A stretch of 54,012 nucleotides of DNA from UBA11475 sp045655805 (GCA_045655805.1 JAZOPZ010000020.1:1-54012), one strand, 5' to 3'. Counted from the stretch's first letter, positions 8,369 to 17,899 are shown. Translations and numbers: made by a program. The notes: generated from the letters alone by a model not told the origin.

Positions 8369-10420
8369 ATGACTAATTTATCAGTAAAAAATATGACTGT
8401 TAGCGTTGATTTTGAAAACGCTCAAATTATTTCACTTAAAATCAATAACAAAGAACGATTAGTAAACCATTGCCCTATTTTTAAGATTAGTATGCTTAAC
8501 GAGTTAGGCGATAGGTTTTATTACACTTCGGAAGATTTTAAATTTTTAAATTTTGAAAATAGTGTTGCAAGTTATAAAAATGATTTTTGCACAGTAAGTA
8601 TTACTTCCGTTACGAACAATAACGATATTGAATGGTTTGCTAAAATATCTTGCGTTGCAACTAATCGTGTGGTGGAATATATTTCACTCCCACTTATGGT
8701 TTTACCTAGTTTAAAACAAAATACGACTAATGGTGGTGAAATCTTATACCCTTATAACGAAGGTGTACTTGTTGACGATATTGACTTAAGAGAAAACGGT
8801 ATTTTCAAATATCAAGAGCCTATATACCCATCGCAAGGTAGTTACGGAATGTTCCCCAATATGGTATTTGCTCAATTTGTTTCTTACCATTTTGATGATT
8901 GTGGTATATATTTTGGAGCACACGATATTAGCCGTTCTAACAAAGGTATAGATTTTTATAAAAATTGCGACGGTATTACTATTGATTTCAAATTTTTCAC
9001 TGGGTGCAATTTTGGTCAAGATTTTGAGATGTCTTACCCTTTAGTTATGGCACAAGTAGAAAACAATTGGGAAAGTGCTGCCGAAAAATATCGTTCTTGG
9101 TTTGAAAACAGTCTACCTACGGGCGTTGTTAAAATTAAAGATAACGATGCCTTGCCTGATTGGTACGAAAAATCCCCTTTGGTCATATCTTACCCTATTC
9201 GTGGCAGATACGATATGGACGAAATGTTTACTAACGATTTTTATCCATACACCAACGCATTACCAGTTGTTAACGAAATTAAACAAAAAACCAGTGCTAC
9301 GATATTAGTTCTTTTAATGCATTGGGAAAGTACTGCTCCTTGGGCACCACCATATGTTTGGCCACCTTATGGTGATTTTGATAACTTTACTAAATTTAAA
9401 AACTCTCTCAATGAAAATGGCGATCTTTTAGGCGTTTATTGTTCAGGATTCGGGTATACCCTTAAAAGTAATTTAATACAAGAATACGACAAGCGTAATG
9501 AATATATTGAAAAAGAATTACATATGGGAATGTGTCGTTCTGAAAAAGACGAAATTAAAAGTGTAATTTGCCAAGGTCAAAGAATAAGTTACGATATTTG
9601 CCCAACTTCAACAGTTGGTCAAAAAATACTTAACGAAGCATATTCACCTTTATTTTCAGCTAACCTTGATTACGTACAAATTCTTGACCAAAACCACGGT
9701 GGTGGACAATATTTATGCTATGCAAAAAACCACAATCACCCGCCTGTCCCAGGAAAATGGATGACTGAAAACATGTCAAAATTACTAAACCAGTGGAATA
9801 AAAAAGCACCACATACACTTTTTGGATGCGAATCGGCGGCGGCTGAACCGTTTATTGGTAATTTATTGTTTAGCGATAATCGGTACGAATTAAACTATAG
9901 ACAAGGCTTACCAGTCTCACTATATTCTTATATTTATCACGAATATTTACGTAATTTTATGGGAAACCAAGTTAATTGCCCGTTTAATGGATTTGAGGAC
10001 ACGTTAAACTACCGTTTGGCGTACTCGTTTGTTGCTGGAGATAGTTTAACTTTAGTTTTAGATTTGGATAAAACCTTTTTGCCTAATTGGGGATTTAAGG
10101 CAAACGATAACGCGAATAATCGTGAAGTAACTTTAACTTTTATAAAAAACTTAACAAACTTTTATAATAACGGTGGAAAAAAGTATTTGTATAACGCAAG
10201 AAGAACAATCTGTAAACCTATTAAATGTGATACAGTAAGTTTTAGTAAATGGTGCGACGATAATCCTATCGTTTTACCTCGTATACTTACTTGCGCTTAC
10301 AAAATTAACGGAACTAAAACCCAACTTTTATGTAATCCGTTTAACGAAAATATCGTTTGTGAAATTGACAATAAATCAATCACAGTCCCTGCTTTAAGTG
10401 TAATTACAGTTAAAATTTAA
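8369..10420 (+). CDS. DUF6259-type glycosidase-like protein
   Basis: A protein of about 683 aa. From memory it resembles the DUF6259 family, thought to have a TIM-barrel glycosidase-like core; I cannot confirm this without a search. Residues ~20-270 form a beta-rich N-terminal domain. The barrel-like part has ILVLLMHWES, APPYVWPPYGDF, SYDICPTS and ILDQNHGGG, with Asp and Glu residues at strand ends (for example LDYVQILDQN and FGCESAAAEP) that could be catalytic. A small C-terminal beta-domain closes it. No signal peptide is visible, so it would act on imported saccharides. The chosen ATG has GAAG upstream; a TTG at 8333 is less likely. It probably shares a transcript with the preceding araC gene. 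Confidence 0.6.
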   Translation: MTNLSVKNMTVSVDFENAQIISLKINNKERLVNHCPIFKISMLNELGDRFYYTSEDFKFLNFENSVASYKNDFCTVSITSVTNNNDIEWFAKISCVATNRVVEYISLPLMVLPSLKQNTTNGGEILYPYNEGVLVDDIDLRENGIFKYQEPIYPSQGSYGMFPNMVFAQFVSYHFDDCGIYFGAHDISRSNKGIDFYKNCDGITIDFKFFTGCNFGQDFEMSYPLVMAQVENNWESAAEKYRSWFENSLPTGVVKIKDNDALPDWYEKSPLVISYPIRGRYDMDEMFTNDFYPYTNALPVVNEIKQKTSATILVLLMHWESTAPWAPPYVWPPYGDFDNFTKFKNSLNENGDLLGVYCSGFGYTLKSNLIQEYDKRNEYIEKELHMGMCRSEKDEIKSVICQGQRISYDICPTSTVGQKILNEAYSPLFSANLDYVQILDQNHGGGQYLCYAKNHNHPPVPGKWMTENMSKLLNQWNKKAPHTLFGCESAAAEPFIGNLLFSDNRYELNYRQGLPVSLYSYIYHEYLRNFMGNQVNCPFNGFEDTLNYRLAYSFVAGDSLTLVLDLDKTFLPNWGFKANDNANNREVTLTFIKNLTNFYNNGGKKYLYNARRTICKPIKCDTVSFSKWCDDNPIVLPRILTCAYKINGTKTQLLCNPFNENIVCEIDNKSITVPALSVITVKI

Positions 10421-10467
10421 TATTTGTGGTTGCATTTGACAACACCGTTAGCAATGAAAACAATCCA

Positions 10468-10689
10468 TTACTCAACATAAATACCTTTCGCCACGGCTTT
10501 ATTTAGCCCTAAATAAAAACCGTTTATCTTAATTAGTACGTTACTTTTAAACGGTGAAAAGGCTATCACTACTAACTCTTGACCAACTTTAACACCTAAT
10601 GTATCAAGGCGAAATTTACTTTCTTTTGGCAGTTTGATTTTTTTAATAACACCACGGTCATCTGTGGATAAATTCATAAGTAATCTCAT
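10468..10689 (-). CDS. FeoA-domain protein
   Basis: A 73-aa SH3-like FeoA-domain protein. The pattern DRGVIKKI...RLDTLGVKVGQELVV...VLIKINGFYLGL is typical, although the last strands are less conserved. FeoA usually assists the FeoB iron(II) transporter or forms the C-terminal module of DtxR regulators. No feoB is adjacent, so this is an orphan. It lies just beyond the terminator of the aconitase operon on the same strand. The ATG has a modest AGG site; an internal ATG at codon 5 is an alternative. Aconitase is an iron-sulfur enzyme, so the neighbourhood may be meaningful, but this is only context. Confidence 0.65.
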   Translation of the reverse strand: MRLLMNLSTDDRGVIKKIKLPKESKFRLDTLGVKVGQELVVIAFSPFKSNVLIKINGFYLGLNKAVAKGIYVE

Positions 10690-10722
10690 ACTACCTAATA
10701 TGAAAAAAATAATTTTAAAGTT

Positions 10723-10753
10723 AAAAACGACGGAACTAATCCCGTCGTTTTTT
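10723..10753 (-). terminator. Terminator of the aconitase operon
   Basis: AAAAACGACGG/CCGTCGTTTTTT with a 7-8 nt loop, immediately after the aconitase stop codon; T-rich on both strands. Confidence 0.85.
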
Positions 10754-10754
10754 A

Positions 10755-12692
10755 TTAGTCACCTAATTTAGTATATTTCAAAAGGCCACCGGCTTTGATA
10801 ATTGCTTGTTGCCTTTCGGTGAAGTTACATACAGTTTTAAATTCTTCACCTGTGGTATTATCTTTAAGTATAATCGAACCGTTTTTAATACCATCAAAAA
10901 CGTTAATTAATGATAAATCGTCGTTTTGATTTAACTTGTCGTAATCTTCAGGATTTTCAAAAGTTAAAGGTATAATACCTGCGTTGATAAGGTTTGCTAT
11001 ATGAATACGAGCAAAACTCTTTGCAACTACTGCACGAACTCCTAAATAAAGAGGAACGAGTGCTGCATGTTCTCTTGAAGAACCTTGACCATAGTTGATA
11101 CCACCAACGATAATATTAGATTTATTTTCAAGCGCTCTTTCTGCAAAAGTTTCGTCACAAACGGCAAAACAAAATTTAGAAAGATAAGGTATATTTGAAC
11201 GATATGGTAAAATCTTTGCACCTGCAGGCATAATGTGGTCGGTAGTGATATTGTCGCCTACTTTTAAAGTAAGTTTAGCGTCGATAGTATCCGTTACAGG
11301 GATGCTTTCAGGGAATGGTTTAATATTTGGTCCACGTAAAATTTCAACACTTTTAGCGTCTTCAATTGATGCTGGAGCCAAAACCGCGCTATCGTCGATT
11401 AAGAATTTTTTAGGTAGTTTAACTTTTTTGATATCGGCAATATTATCCAAAACTTCAGGCGAAGTGATATACCCCGTAAGCGCTGACGCTACTGCGGTTT
11501 CAGGAGAAACGAGATATACTTGACCGTTTTTAGTACCACTTCTACCCTCAAAGTTACGGTTAAAAGTACGAAGTGAAACACCTGCAGAGTTAGGCGAAAA
11601 ACCCATACCGATACAAGGGCCACAAGCACATTCTAAAAGCCTTGCGCCTGATGCTAAAATATCAGATAAAGCACCACTTTCAGAAAGCATACGCAATACT
11701 TGTTTTGAACCTGGTGAAACTGATAAACTTACTGATGGATCAATAGTTTTGCCTTTAAGTAACGTTGCAACCTTAAGCATATCAAAGAGTGATGAGTTTG
11801 TACAAGAACCTATACATACTTGGTCAACCTTAACATCCTTAAGACTTTCTACGGTAACTACGTTATCAGGGCTGTGTGGACAAGCAATCATAGGTTTTAG
11901 TTGGTCTAAATCAATATCTATAATCTTGTCGTAAACAGCATCAGCATCAGAAGAAAGTTCGATATAATCTTCTTCTCTACCTTCTGCTTTTAAGAATTGA
12001 CGAGTTATTTCGTCTGAAGGGAAAATAGAAGTAGTAGCGCCTACTTCGGTACCCATATTCGTAATAGTTGCTCTTTCAGGAACGGAAAGCGTTTTAACAC
12101 CTTCACCACCCCATTCGATAATAGCACCTACACCACCCTTTACGCTAATTTGACGTAATAATTCAAGGCTGACGTCTTTTGCTGTTACAAACGGTTTTAA
12201 TTTGCCAGTAAGGTTAACTTTGAACATTTTTGGCATAGTGATATAATACGCGCCACCACCCATTGCAACGGCTACGTCCATACCACCTGCGCCAAACGAA
12301 AGACAACCTATACCACCACCCGTTGGCGTATGACTATCCGAACCAATAAGTGTTTTACCAGGACGAGCAAATCTTTCAAGGTGAACTTGGTGACAAATAC
12401 CGTTACCTGGACGAGAAAAATATATGCCGTGTTTTTTGCATACGCTTTGAATATAACGATGGTCGTCGGCGTTTTCAAATCCTGTTTGTAAAGTGTTATG
12501 GTCAATATACGCTACTGATTTTTCAGTTTTTACTCTATCAATGCCTATTGTTTCAAATTCAAGATAAGCCATAGTGCCAGTAGCGTCTTGAGTTAAAGTT
12601 TGGTCAATTCTTAAGCCAATTTCACTACCAACGGTCATTTCGCCGGAAAGTAAATGTGCTTTAATTATTTTTTGAGCAATAGTAAGTCCCAT
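10755..12692 (-). CDS. acn: Aconitate hydratase
   Basis: A 645-aa monomeric aconitase that converts citrate to isocitrate with a [4Fe-4S] cluster. Conserved pieces run in order: GSDSHTPTGGG (~118), GSCTNSS with the first cluster Cys (~300), CACGPCIG with the other two Cys (~357), NRNFEGRSG (~380) and, in the swivel domain, GGINYGQGSSREHAAL (~545). The length suits clostridial bacterial aconitases. Its start overlaps the stop of the GntR gene by one base (TAATG), with AGGAGA upstream, so translation is coupled. It is last in an operon with a Re-citrate synthase. Together they give isocitrate for 2-oxoglutarate and glutamate synthesis; no isocitrate dehydrogenase is in view. Confidence 0.95.
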   Translation of the reverse strand: MGLTIAQKIIKAHLLSGEMTVGSEIGLRIDQTLTQDATGTMAYLEFETIGIDRVKTEKSVAYIDHNTLQTGFENADDHRYIQSVCKKHGIYFSRPGNGICHQVHLERFARPGKTLIGSDSHTPTGGGIGCLSFGAGGMDVAVAMGGGAYYITMPKMFKVNLTGKLKPFVTAKDVSLELLRQISVKGGVGAIIEWGGEGVKTLSVPERATITNMGTEVGATTSIFPSDEITRQFLKAEGREEDYIELSSDADAVYDKIIDIDLDQLKPMIACPHSPDNVVTVESLKDVKVDQVCIGSCTNSSLFDMLKVATLLKGKTIDPSVSLSVSPGSKQVLRMLSESGALSDILASGARLLECACGPCIGMGFSPNSAGVSLRTFNRNFEGRSGTKNGQVYLVSPETAVASALTGYITSPEVLDNIADIKKVKLPKKFLIDDSAVLAPASIEDAKSVEILRGPNIKPFPESIPVTDTIDAKLTLKVGDNITTDHIMPAGAKILPYRSNIPYLSKFCFAVCDETFAERALENKSNIIVGGINYGQGSSREHAALVPLYLGVRAVVAKSFARIHIANLINAGIIPLTFENPEDYDKLNQNDDLSLINVFDGIKNGSIILKDNTTGEEFKTVCNFTERQQAIIKAGGLLKYTKLGD

Positions 12693-13351
12693 TATTGTTT
12701 CTCCTGATTGGAATAATCTTCGAGAGATGTTATATTATTTCTCGCGTTTATAATATGTTCGTTAGTAAGTTTAGCAATTAAATCACCGTCTTTTTGACGC
12801 ATTGCCGAAAGTATCGCACGGTGTTCTTCTATACTTTGTATACCACGGCTACCCTTTGATTGCGAAACTTTACGGTATTGTCTAATCTTTTTATGAAGTT
12901 CAGTCAATACGGTGTTATAAATGTTGCTTTTTGAAAGTTCATAAAGACAAACGTGAAAGCGTGAGTCTTCTGCGTTCATATTTTCGGCATCGCCTTTTAA
13001 CGCATAAAATTCTTGTAAATCTACTATTTTAATAAGACCAGCGTAATCTTCGTCCGACATGTTTTCAGATGCTTTTATAACTGCGTCGGCCTCGATAGAT
13101 AAACGCATACGATAAATATCTAAAACGTCGTTTTTAGTTACGCCTAAAACTTTCACGGTTTTAGTGCTAGTGTATTCAATCAAGCCTTCCTGTTCAAGTC
13201 GTTTAACAGCCTCACGCACGGGCGTTCTTGAAACGCTAAACTTTTGGGCAAGTTTGTTTTCAGACAAAACGTCACCACTTTTGTAAACAGCACTTAAAAT
13301 ATCGCTTTCAATCGACTTAAATACGACGTCTGAAATTGATTGTGTTTTCAT
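12692..13351 (-). CDS. GntR-family regulator, FadR/FCD subfamily
   Basis: A 219-aa regulator with an N-terminal winged helix (residues ~10-70; SENKLAQKFSVSRTPVREAVKRLEQEG) and an all-helical FCD ligand domain (~80-205; metal-binding type Asp/His residues such as DSRFHVCLYE and EHRAILSAM). It lies between the citrate synthase and aconitase genes and overlaps the latter by one base. FCD regulators bind carboxylic acids, so citrate or a related acid is a reasonable effector. A perfect palindrome overlapping the operon promoter (14766-14781) contains TTGTATACAA, close to known FCD operators, which argues for autoregulation. Confidence 0.92.
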   Translation of the reverse strand: MKTQSISDVVFKSIESDILSAVYKSGDVLSENKLAQKFSVSRTPVREAVKRLEQEGLIEYTSTKTVKVLGVTKNDVLDIYRMRLSIEADAVIKASENMSDEDYAGLIKIVDLQEFYALKGDAENMNAEDSRFHVCLYELSKSNIYNTVLTELHKKIRQYRKVSQSKGSRGIQSIEEHRAILSAMRQKDGDLIAKLTNEHIINARNNITSLEDYSNQEKQ

Positions 13352-13367
13352 CTAAAATCCCATCCAG

Positions 13368-14741
13368 TTATTTTGAAAAACGACCTGGTGCAAGAGTGTT
13401 TATCATGTCAACGAGTTCAGCATCAGTCATAGCCGTTTGTCTACCTAAAGCAAATTGATTATCAATCTTTTCTTTAATAGCAAGACAAAGGTCGTCTTTT
13501 TTATTAATAACGTTTTCGCCTACTAAACCGTAGTAGTTGTTAATCCAATATGAAATACCTGCAAGACCTGATGCGTTTGTAAGCATTACACCAACAGGGC
13601 GATTCAAAAGTTTAGTTGTATCGAAAATATTGTAAATACGTTCGTCTTTATTAATACCGTCAGCATGAATACCTGCCCTAGTTACGTTGAAGTATTGACC
13701 AACGAACGGCGTCATAGGTGGAATATCGTAACCGAGTTCTTCTTTGTAATAATTAGCAATATCGGTAATAACAGTAGTGTCCATACCATCGAGAGAGCCT
13801 TTAAGTGATGCATATTGGAAAACCATTGCTTCAACAGGAACATTACCCGTTCTTTCACCAATACCTAAAAGCGAACAGTTTACACCACTAGCCCCGTAAA
13901 GCCAAGCAGTTGTAGCGTTTGCTACCCCCATATAAAAGTCGTTATGACCGTGCCATTCAATCATTTCAGAAGGCATATCAGTATACTTAAGTAAACCGTA
14001 GATAAGGCCTGCTACTGAACGAGGAAGTGCAACTTCAGTATAAGGGACGCCGTAGCCCATAGTGTCGCAAGCACGAATTTTTACAGGAATACCTGCTTCA
14101 ATAGAAAGTTTTTCAAGTTCGGTAACGAAAGGTACCACAAAGCCATAAAAATCCGCACGAGTAATGTCTTCAAGGTGACATCTTGGCATAATCCCTGCGT
14201 TAAACGAATCTTTAACAGTCCCCAAATACTTATCAAGTACTTGCTTTCTATTCATACCCATTTTGTTGAAAATGTGGTAATCTGAACAACTTACTAAAAT
14301 ACCCGTTTCTTTTACGCCTAGTTCTTTAACGATTTTAAAATCTTCTTTACTTGCTCTAATCCAAGTAGTGATTTCAGGAAATTTATACCCTAAATCTTGA
14401 CACTCTTTAATGGCGCGTCTATCCTTTTCACTATAAGCAAAAAATTCCGTTTGACGAATAATACCGTTTTCGCCACCGAGTTTTGACATATATGTGTAAA
14501 GTTTTTTTATTTGTTCTACTGTATATGGAGCAATCGCTTGTTGACCGTCACGGAAAGTCGTATCGGTAATCCAAATATTTTCAGGCATAGACTTTGGAAC
14601 TAATCTATGGTTGAACGAAACTTTTGGAACGTTATCATATTCAAAAAGTTCGTCGTATAAATTAGGTTTATCAACGTTTTGGAGTTCATATTTATACGAT
14701 TCTTTTTCTAAAAGGTTAGTTTTTTTGGAAAGTTTTATCAT
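13368..14741 (-). CDS. Re-type citrate synthase (HMGL/isopropylmalate-synthase fold)
   Basis: A 457-aa enzyme of the 2-isopropylmalate/homocitrate synthase superfamily. The start ITDTTFRDGQQAIAPYT carries the catalytic Arg/Asp, EWHGHNDFYMGVANA has the metal-binding His pair, and GERTGNVPVEAM follows. The overall pattern and length match the Re-citrate synthase first characterised in Clostridium kluyveri, which makes citrate from acetyl-CoA and oxaloacetate in anaerobes without the usual Si enzyme. The adjacent aconitase gene supports this over a homocitrate role. The start is at MIKL with AAGGAGG upstream; an ATG 11 codons earlier lies over the promoter and operator. A 16-nt gap separates it from the GntR gene. 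Confidence 0.85.
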   Translation of the reverse strand: MIKLSKKTNLLEKESYKYELQNVDKPNLYDELFEYDNVPKVSFNHRLVPKSMPENIWITDTTFRDGQQAIAPYTVEQIKKLYTYMSKLGGENGIIRQTEFFAYSEKDRRAIKECQDLGYKFPEITTWIRASKEDFKIVKELGVKETGILVSCSDYHIFNKMGMNRKQVLDKYLGTVKDSFNAGIMPRCHLEDITRADFYGFVVPFVTELEKLSIEAGIPVKIRACDTMGYGVPYTEVALPRSVAGLIYGLLKYTDMPSEMIEWHGHNDFYMGVANATTAWLYGASGVNCSLLGIGERTGNVPVEAMVFQYASLKGSLDGMDTTVITDIANYYKEELGYDIPPMTPFVGQYFNVTRAGIHADGINKDERIYNIFDTTKLLNRPVGVMLTNASGLAGISYWINNYYGLVGENVINKKDDLCLAIKEKIDNQFALGRQTAMTDAELVDMINTLAPGRFSK

Positions 14742-14764
14742 AACAAATCCTCCTTGATGTATTC

Positions 14765-14781
14765 TTGTATACAAGTATACA
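14765..14781. promoter_or_regulatory. Palindromic operator at the citrate synthase promoter
   Basis: TGTATAC-AA-GTATACA (14766-14781) is a perfect palindrome, and TTGTATACAA (14765-14774) inside it is another. Both overlap the -10 box (14774-14779). The likely binder is the GntR/FCD protein encoded in the operon. Confidence 0.75.
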
Positions 14782-14802
14782 TTATGGCAATATATTTGTC
14801 AA
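14774..14802 (-). promoter_or_regulatory. Sigma-A promoter of the citrate synthase operon
   Basis: On the minus strand TTGACA (14797-14802), 17-bp spacer, TATACT (14774-14779). The ATG is at 14741 with an AAGGAGG site, giving a short leader. Confidence 0.85.
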
Positions 14803-14822
14803 TTATTTTTATTAAAAAAAAT

Positions 14823-14853
14823 AAAAAAGATAAGCAAAAAGCCTATCTTTTTT
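14823..14853 (-). terminator. Terminator of typA
   Basis: AAAAAAGATAAGC/GCCTATCTTTTTT with one mismatch and a 5-nt loop, directly after the typA stop codon. Confidence 0.8.
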
Positions 14854-14855
14854 GA

Positions 14856-16679
14856 TTATTCTAAACCACGTGCTTTACGTTTTAATCTAGTTTCTGTATC
14901 AAGTGTCTTTTTTCTAACCCTAATTGCTTTTGGAGTTATTTCTAAAAGTTCGTCGTCGTTTATATATTCCATAGCCTCTTCAAGACTCATAAGTTTTGGG
15001 TTTTCAAGTCTTAAAGCGTCGTCAGAACCTGACGCACGAGTATTGGTTTGATGCTTTTTCTTGCATACGTTAACGCTAATATCACCCTCTGTTGGAGATG
15101 CGCCAACTACCATACCCTCGTATACTTGCGTACCTGGAGTTACGAAAAGTTGACCTCTGCCTTGAGCGTTAAAAAGCCCGTAAGTAACAGCCTCGCCCGT
15201 TTCAAACGCAACTAAACTACCACCGATACGCTTAACGATATCACCCTTAAACGGCTGGTAACCCATAAAAATAGAGTTCATTACGCCTTCACCACGAGTT
15301 TCAGTTAAAAATTGTGATTTATAACCGAACAAACCTCTTGATGGAATAGCAAATTCAAGACGAATTCTAGAACCGATATTTTCCATTTGTAAAAGTTCCC
15401 CTTTTCTTTCACCCATAGCAGAAAATACGGGGCCTGTTCTATCTTCAGGCACGTCAACGGTCAAGCGTTCAACAGGTTCACAAAGAACGCCGTCAACCTC
15501 TTTGTACATAACTTTTGGTGCGCCTACTTGGAACTCATATCCCTCACGGCGCATATTTTCGATAAGAATTGAAAGATGCATTTCTCCCCTACCGCATACA
15601 CGATAACTATCGGAAGAATCAGTTTCTTCAACCCTTAAAGAAACATCTTTTAATAGTTCTTTAAATAATCTATCACGCAAATGTCTAGTCGTTACGTACT
15701 TACCATCTTTACCCGCAAACGGACTGTCGTTCACGGAAAAATTCATTTCAACGGTAGGTTCGCTAATTTTTACGAAAGGTACTGGTTCAACACAAGTTGG
15801 CGAACACACCGTATCCCCAATTGAAATTTTTTCAAGCCCCGAAAAACATACAATATCACCTGCGATAGCACTTTCGACAGGAGATTTACCTAAACCTTCG
15901 ATTTGATAAAGACTTACAAGTTTACCAGAGTAAGTATGTCCTTCAATATTATAATTGCAAGTAGAAACGTTTTGATTTACTTTTGCAATACCCCTTTCAA
16001 TCCTACCTATACCAATCCTACCAACGTAGTCGTTGTAATCAATTGAAGAACACAATAGTTGAAGTGGCCCTTCGGTATCTACTTCTTGCGGTGGAAAATG
16101 TGCAATTATAGCGTCAAAAAGTGGTTTTAAATCAGTTCCTTCTTCAGTATAATCTAAAGTTGCAGTACCGTTTCTACCCGAACAAAAAACGATAGGGCTT
16201 TCTAATTGATCGTCGCTTGCGTTAAGGTCTAATAAAAGTTCTAAAATTTCATCTTGAACTTCATCAAGTCTAGCGTCTGGACGGTCAATTTTATTAACTA
16301 CGATAATAAGCCTATGACCAAGTTCAAGCGCCTTTTCCATAACAAAACGGGTTTGTGGCATAGGACCTTCACACGCATCGACTAAAACGAGAACGCCGTT
16401 TACCATTTTTAGCACGCGTTCAACTTCACCACCAAAATCGGCATGCCCTGGAGTATCTACTATATTGATTTTAATATCGTTATAGAATACCGAAGTGTTT
16501 TTTGCAAGAATGGTGATACCCCTTTCGCGTTCGAGGTCGTTACTATCCATAACCCTATCGGCAACTGTTTGGTTTGCCCTAAATATACCACCTTGTTTAA
16601 GCATTTCGTTAACAAGGGTTGTTTTGCCATGGTCAACGTGTGCAATAATTGCGACGTTCCTTAAATCTTCTCTAATCAA
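14856..16679 (-). CDS. typA: Ribosome-associated GTPase TypA/BipA
   Basis: A 607-aa translational GTPase of the usual TypA length. G1 is AHVDHGKTTL, the switch II box is DTPGHADFGGEVER, and NKIDRPDAR is G4. Domain II and the elongation-factor-like domains follow, and the C-terminal TypA-specific domain has GERKGELLQMEN and SRGLFGYKSQFLT. It helps ribosome assembly and growth under stress or cold. The first codon is TTG, about 7 nt after GGGAAG; there is no ATG near the conserved N-terminus. A terminator follows it, and the PTS-like gene lies 50 bp upstream on the same strand. Confidence 0.95.
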   Translation of the reverse strand: MIREDLRNVAIIAHVDHGKTTLVNEMLKQGGIFRANQTVADRVMDSNDLERERGITILAKNTSVFYNDIKINIVDTPGHADFGGEVERVLKMVNGVLVLVDACEGPMPQTRFVMEKALELGHRLIIVVNKIDRPDARLDEVQDEILELLLDLNASDDQLESPIVFCSGRNGTATLDYTEEGTDLKPLFDAIIAHFPPQEVDTEGPLQLLCSSIDYNDYVGRIGIGRIERGIAKVNQNVSTCNYNIEGHTYSGKLVSLYQIEGLGKSPVESAIAGDIVCFSGLEKISIGDTVCSPTCVEPVPFVKISEPTVEMNFSVNDSPFAGKDGKYVTTRHLRDRLFKELLKDVSLRVEETDSSDSYRVCGRGEMHLSILIENMRREGYEFQVGAPKVMYKEVDGVLCEPVERLTVDVPEDRTGPVFSAMGERKGELLQMENIGSRIRLEFAIPSRGLFGYKSQFLTETRGEGVMNSIFMGYQPFKGDIVKRIGGSLVAFETGEAVTYGLFNAQGRGQLFVTPGTQVYEGMVVGASPTEGDISVNVCKKKHQTNTRASGSDDALRLENPKLMSLEEAMEYINDDELLEITPKAIRVRKKTLDTETRLKRKARGLE

Positions 16680-16729
16680 AATAATACTTCCCGTATAAAA
16701 AAAATTTCAAAATTTTCCCTAAAATCAAA

Positions 16730-17899
16730 TTAATCATCAAGTTTCATATCTCCGAATTTAATCCACTCTTTTTTGCGCATAAATTCAGAAACAGCCAATG
16801 AAACGACTATCGGAATAATAAACAAGCATAGCGAAATACCAAACACCGTTAACGCAGTTGACACACCGTATAATGCGTTAGCGTCTATCACGCCGAATAC
16901 GCCAACTAAACCACTAGTACCCATACCACCACCGGCAGCAGTACATCTCATATCAAATAATACTGCAACTAATCCTGCAACGGCACTCGAAACAATTTCA
17001 GGTACCATAATGATAGGTTTTTTCATAATGTTCGGTATTTGCAACATGCTAGTGCCAATACCTTGTGAAATAAGACCACTTACTTTATTTTCCCTATATG
17101 ACGTAACTGCAAAGCCAACCATATGCGCAGCGCAACCTGCAACGGCTGCACCACCTGCAATTGCAAAAACTTCAGGATTACTACTAGCGGTAGAAGACTT
17201 TGCGATAGTAATCCAAATTGCAGCAGAGGAAGTAGGCATAGTAAGTAAAATACCCATAACTACCGCAATAAATATACCAGTAAGTATCTTTATCGCCTCA
17301 CCAGCGTTAATAGTGATAACTAAAAGTTTTGCGAATAAGTCAATCAACTCAACGAAAGGATATGCGACAAATATTCCCACGAACGATAAAATCATTACAC
17401 CAAGTGGGACTAAAATAATATCAAGTTTAGTTTTCCCTTGATAAAAAGGAACTAATTCAACCACGAGCATAGTTACTACGTATGCACCGATAGGATTACC
17501 TGGTGCGGCTTTACCTGCAATTGCAGAAGTTATTGCAACGTATCCACCACCACCTATAATAAGTTGATCAGCCCAAGCACCAATCATACCTGCAACGGCT
17601 GCAGCAAAAAGCAACAACTTGTTTTTGCCAAGCGCGTTTGCAATACCTATACCGATACCTGCGCCCATTAATATTTTAGCGATATTTGCAATATATAAAA
17701 GAGTGTTGCCGATATAATTATCACCTATCCACCCTGCAATTTGCGCTAAAATAGTGCCCGCAATAAGCGTAACGAAAAGACCTTGAGCCATACCCGAAAA
17801 AGCAGTTATAAAATAACGCTTTGGCAACGCTTTTAAATACGCTACGACTTTTTGCGTAAAAGTTTGATTTTGAACTACTTCAGTTTCATTAGTTTCCAT
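16730..17899 (-). CDS. PTS IIC-like membrane protein (PTS_EIIC_2 family)
   Basis: A ~389-aa polytopic membrane protein with about nine or ten hydrophobic helices and Gly/Ala-rich loops (GAGIGIGIANALGKN, GMGTSGLVG, MRCTAAGGGMG). It fits the PTS transporter subunit IIC family PF13303, whose sugar or other substrate is mostly unknown. No IIA or IIB gene is adjacent, so phosphate coupling is uncertain and the protein may work without it. The 5' end overlaps the 3' end of the preceding gene by 11 bp, which implies coupled translation. I chose the ATG at 17899 because GGATGG lies 8 nt before it; ATG 17911 is an alternative. C-terminal residues KKEWIKFGDMKLDD are cytoplasmic-like. Confidence 0.75.
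   Translation of the reverse strand: METNETEVVQNQTFTQKVVAYLKALPKRYFITAFSGMAQGLFVTLIAGTILAQIAGWIGDNYIGNTLLYIANIAKILMGAGIGIGIANALGKNKLLLFAAAVAGMIGAWADQLIIGGGGYVAITSAIAGKAAPGNPIGAYVVTMLVVELVPFYQGKTKLDIILVPLGVMILSFVGIFVAYPFVELIDLFAKLLVITINAGEAIKILTGIFIAVVMGILLTMPTSSAAIWITIAKSSTASSNPEVFAIAGGAAVAGCAAHMVGFAVTSYRENKVSGLISQGIGTSMLQIPNIMKKPIIMVPEIVSSAVAGLVAVLFDMRCTAAGGGMGTSGLVGVFGVIDANALYGVSTALTVFGISLCLFIIPIVVSLAVSEFMRKKEWIKFGDMKLDD

Noticed and set aside
16773..17441. A 222-codon plus-strand reading frame
   Set aside because: It is antisense to the PTS IIC-like gene, is rich in Ile/Thr/Pro as expected from the reverse of hydrophobic codons, and has no ribosome site.
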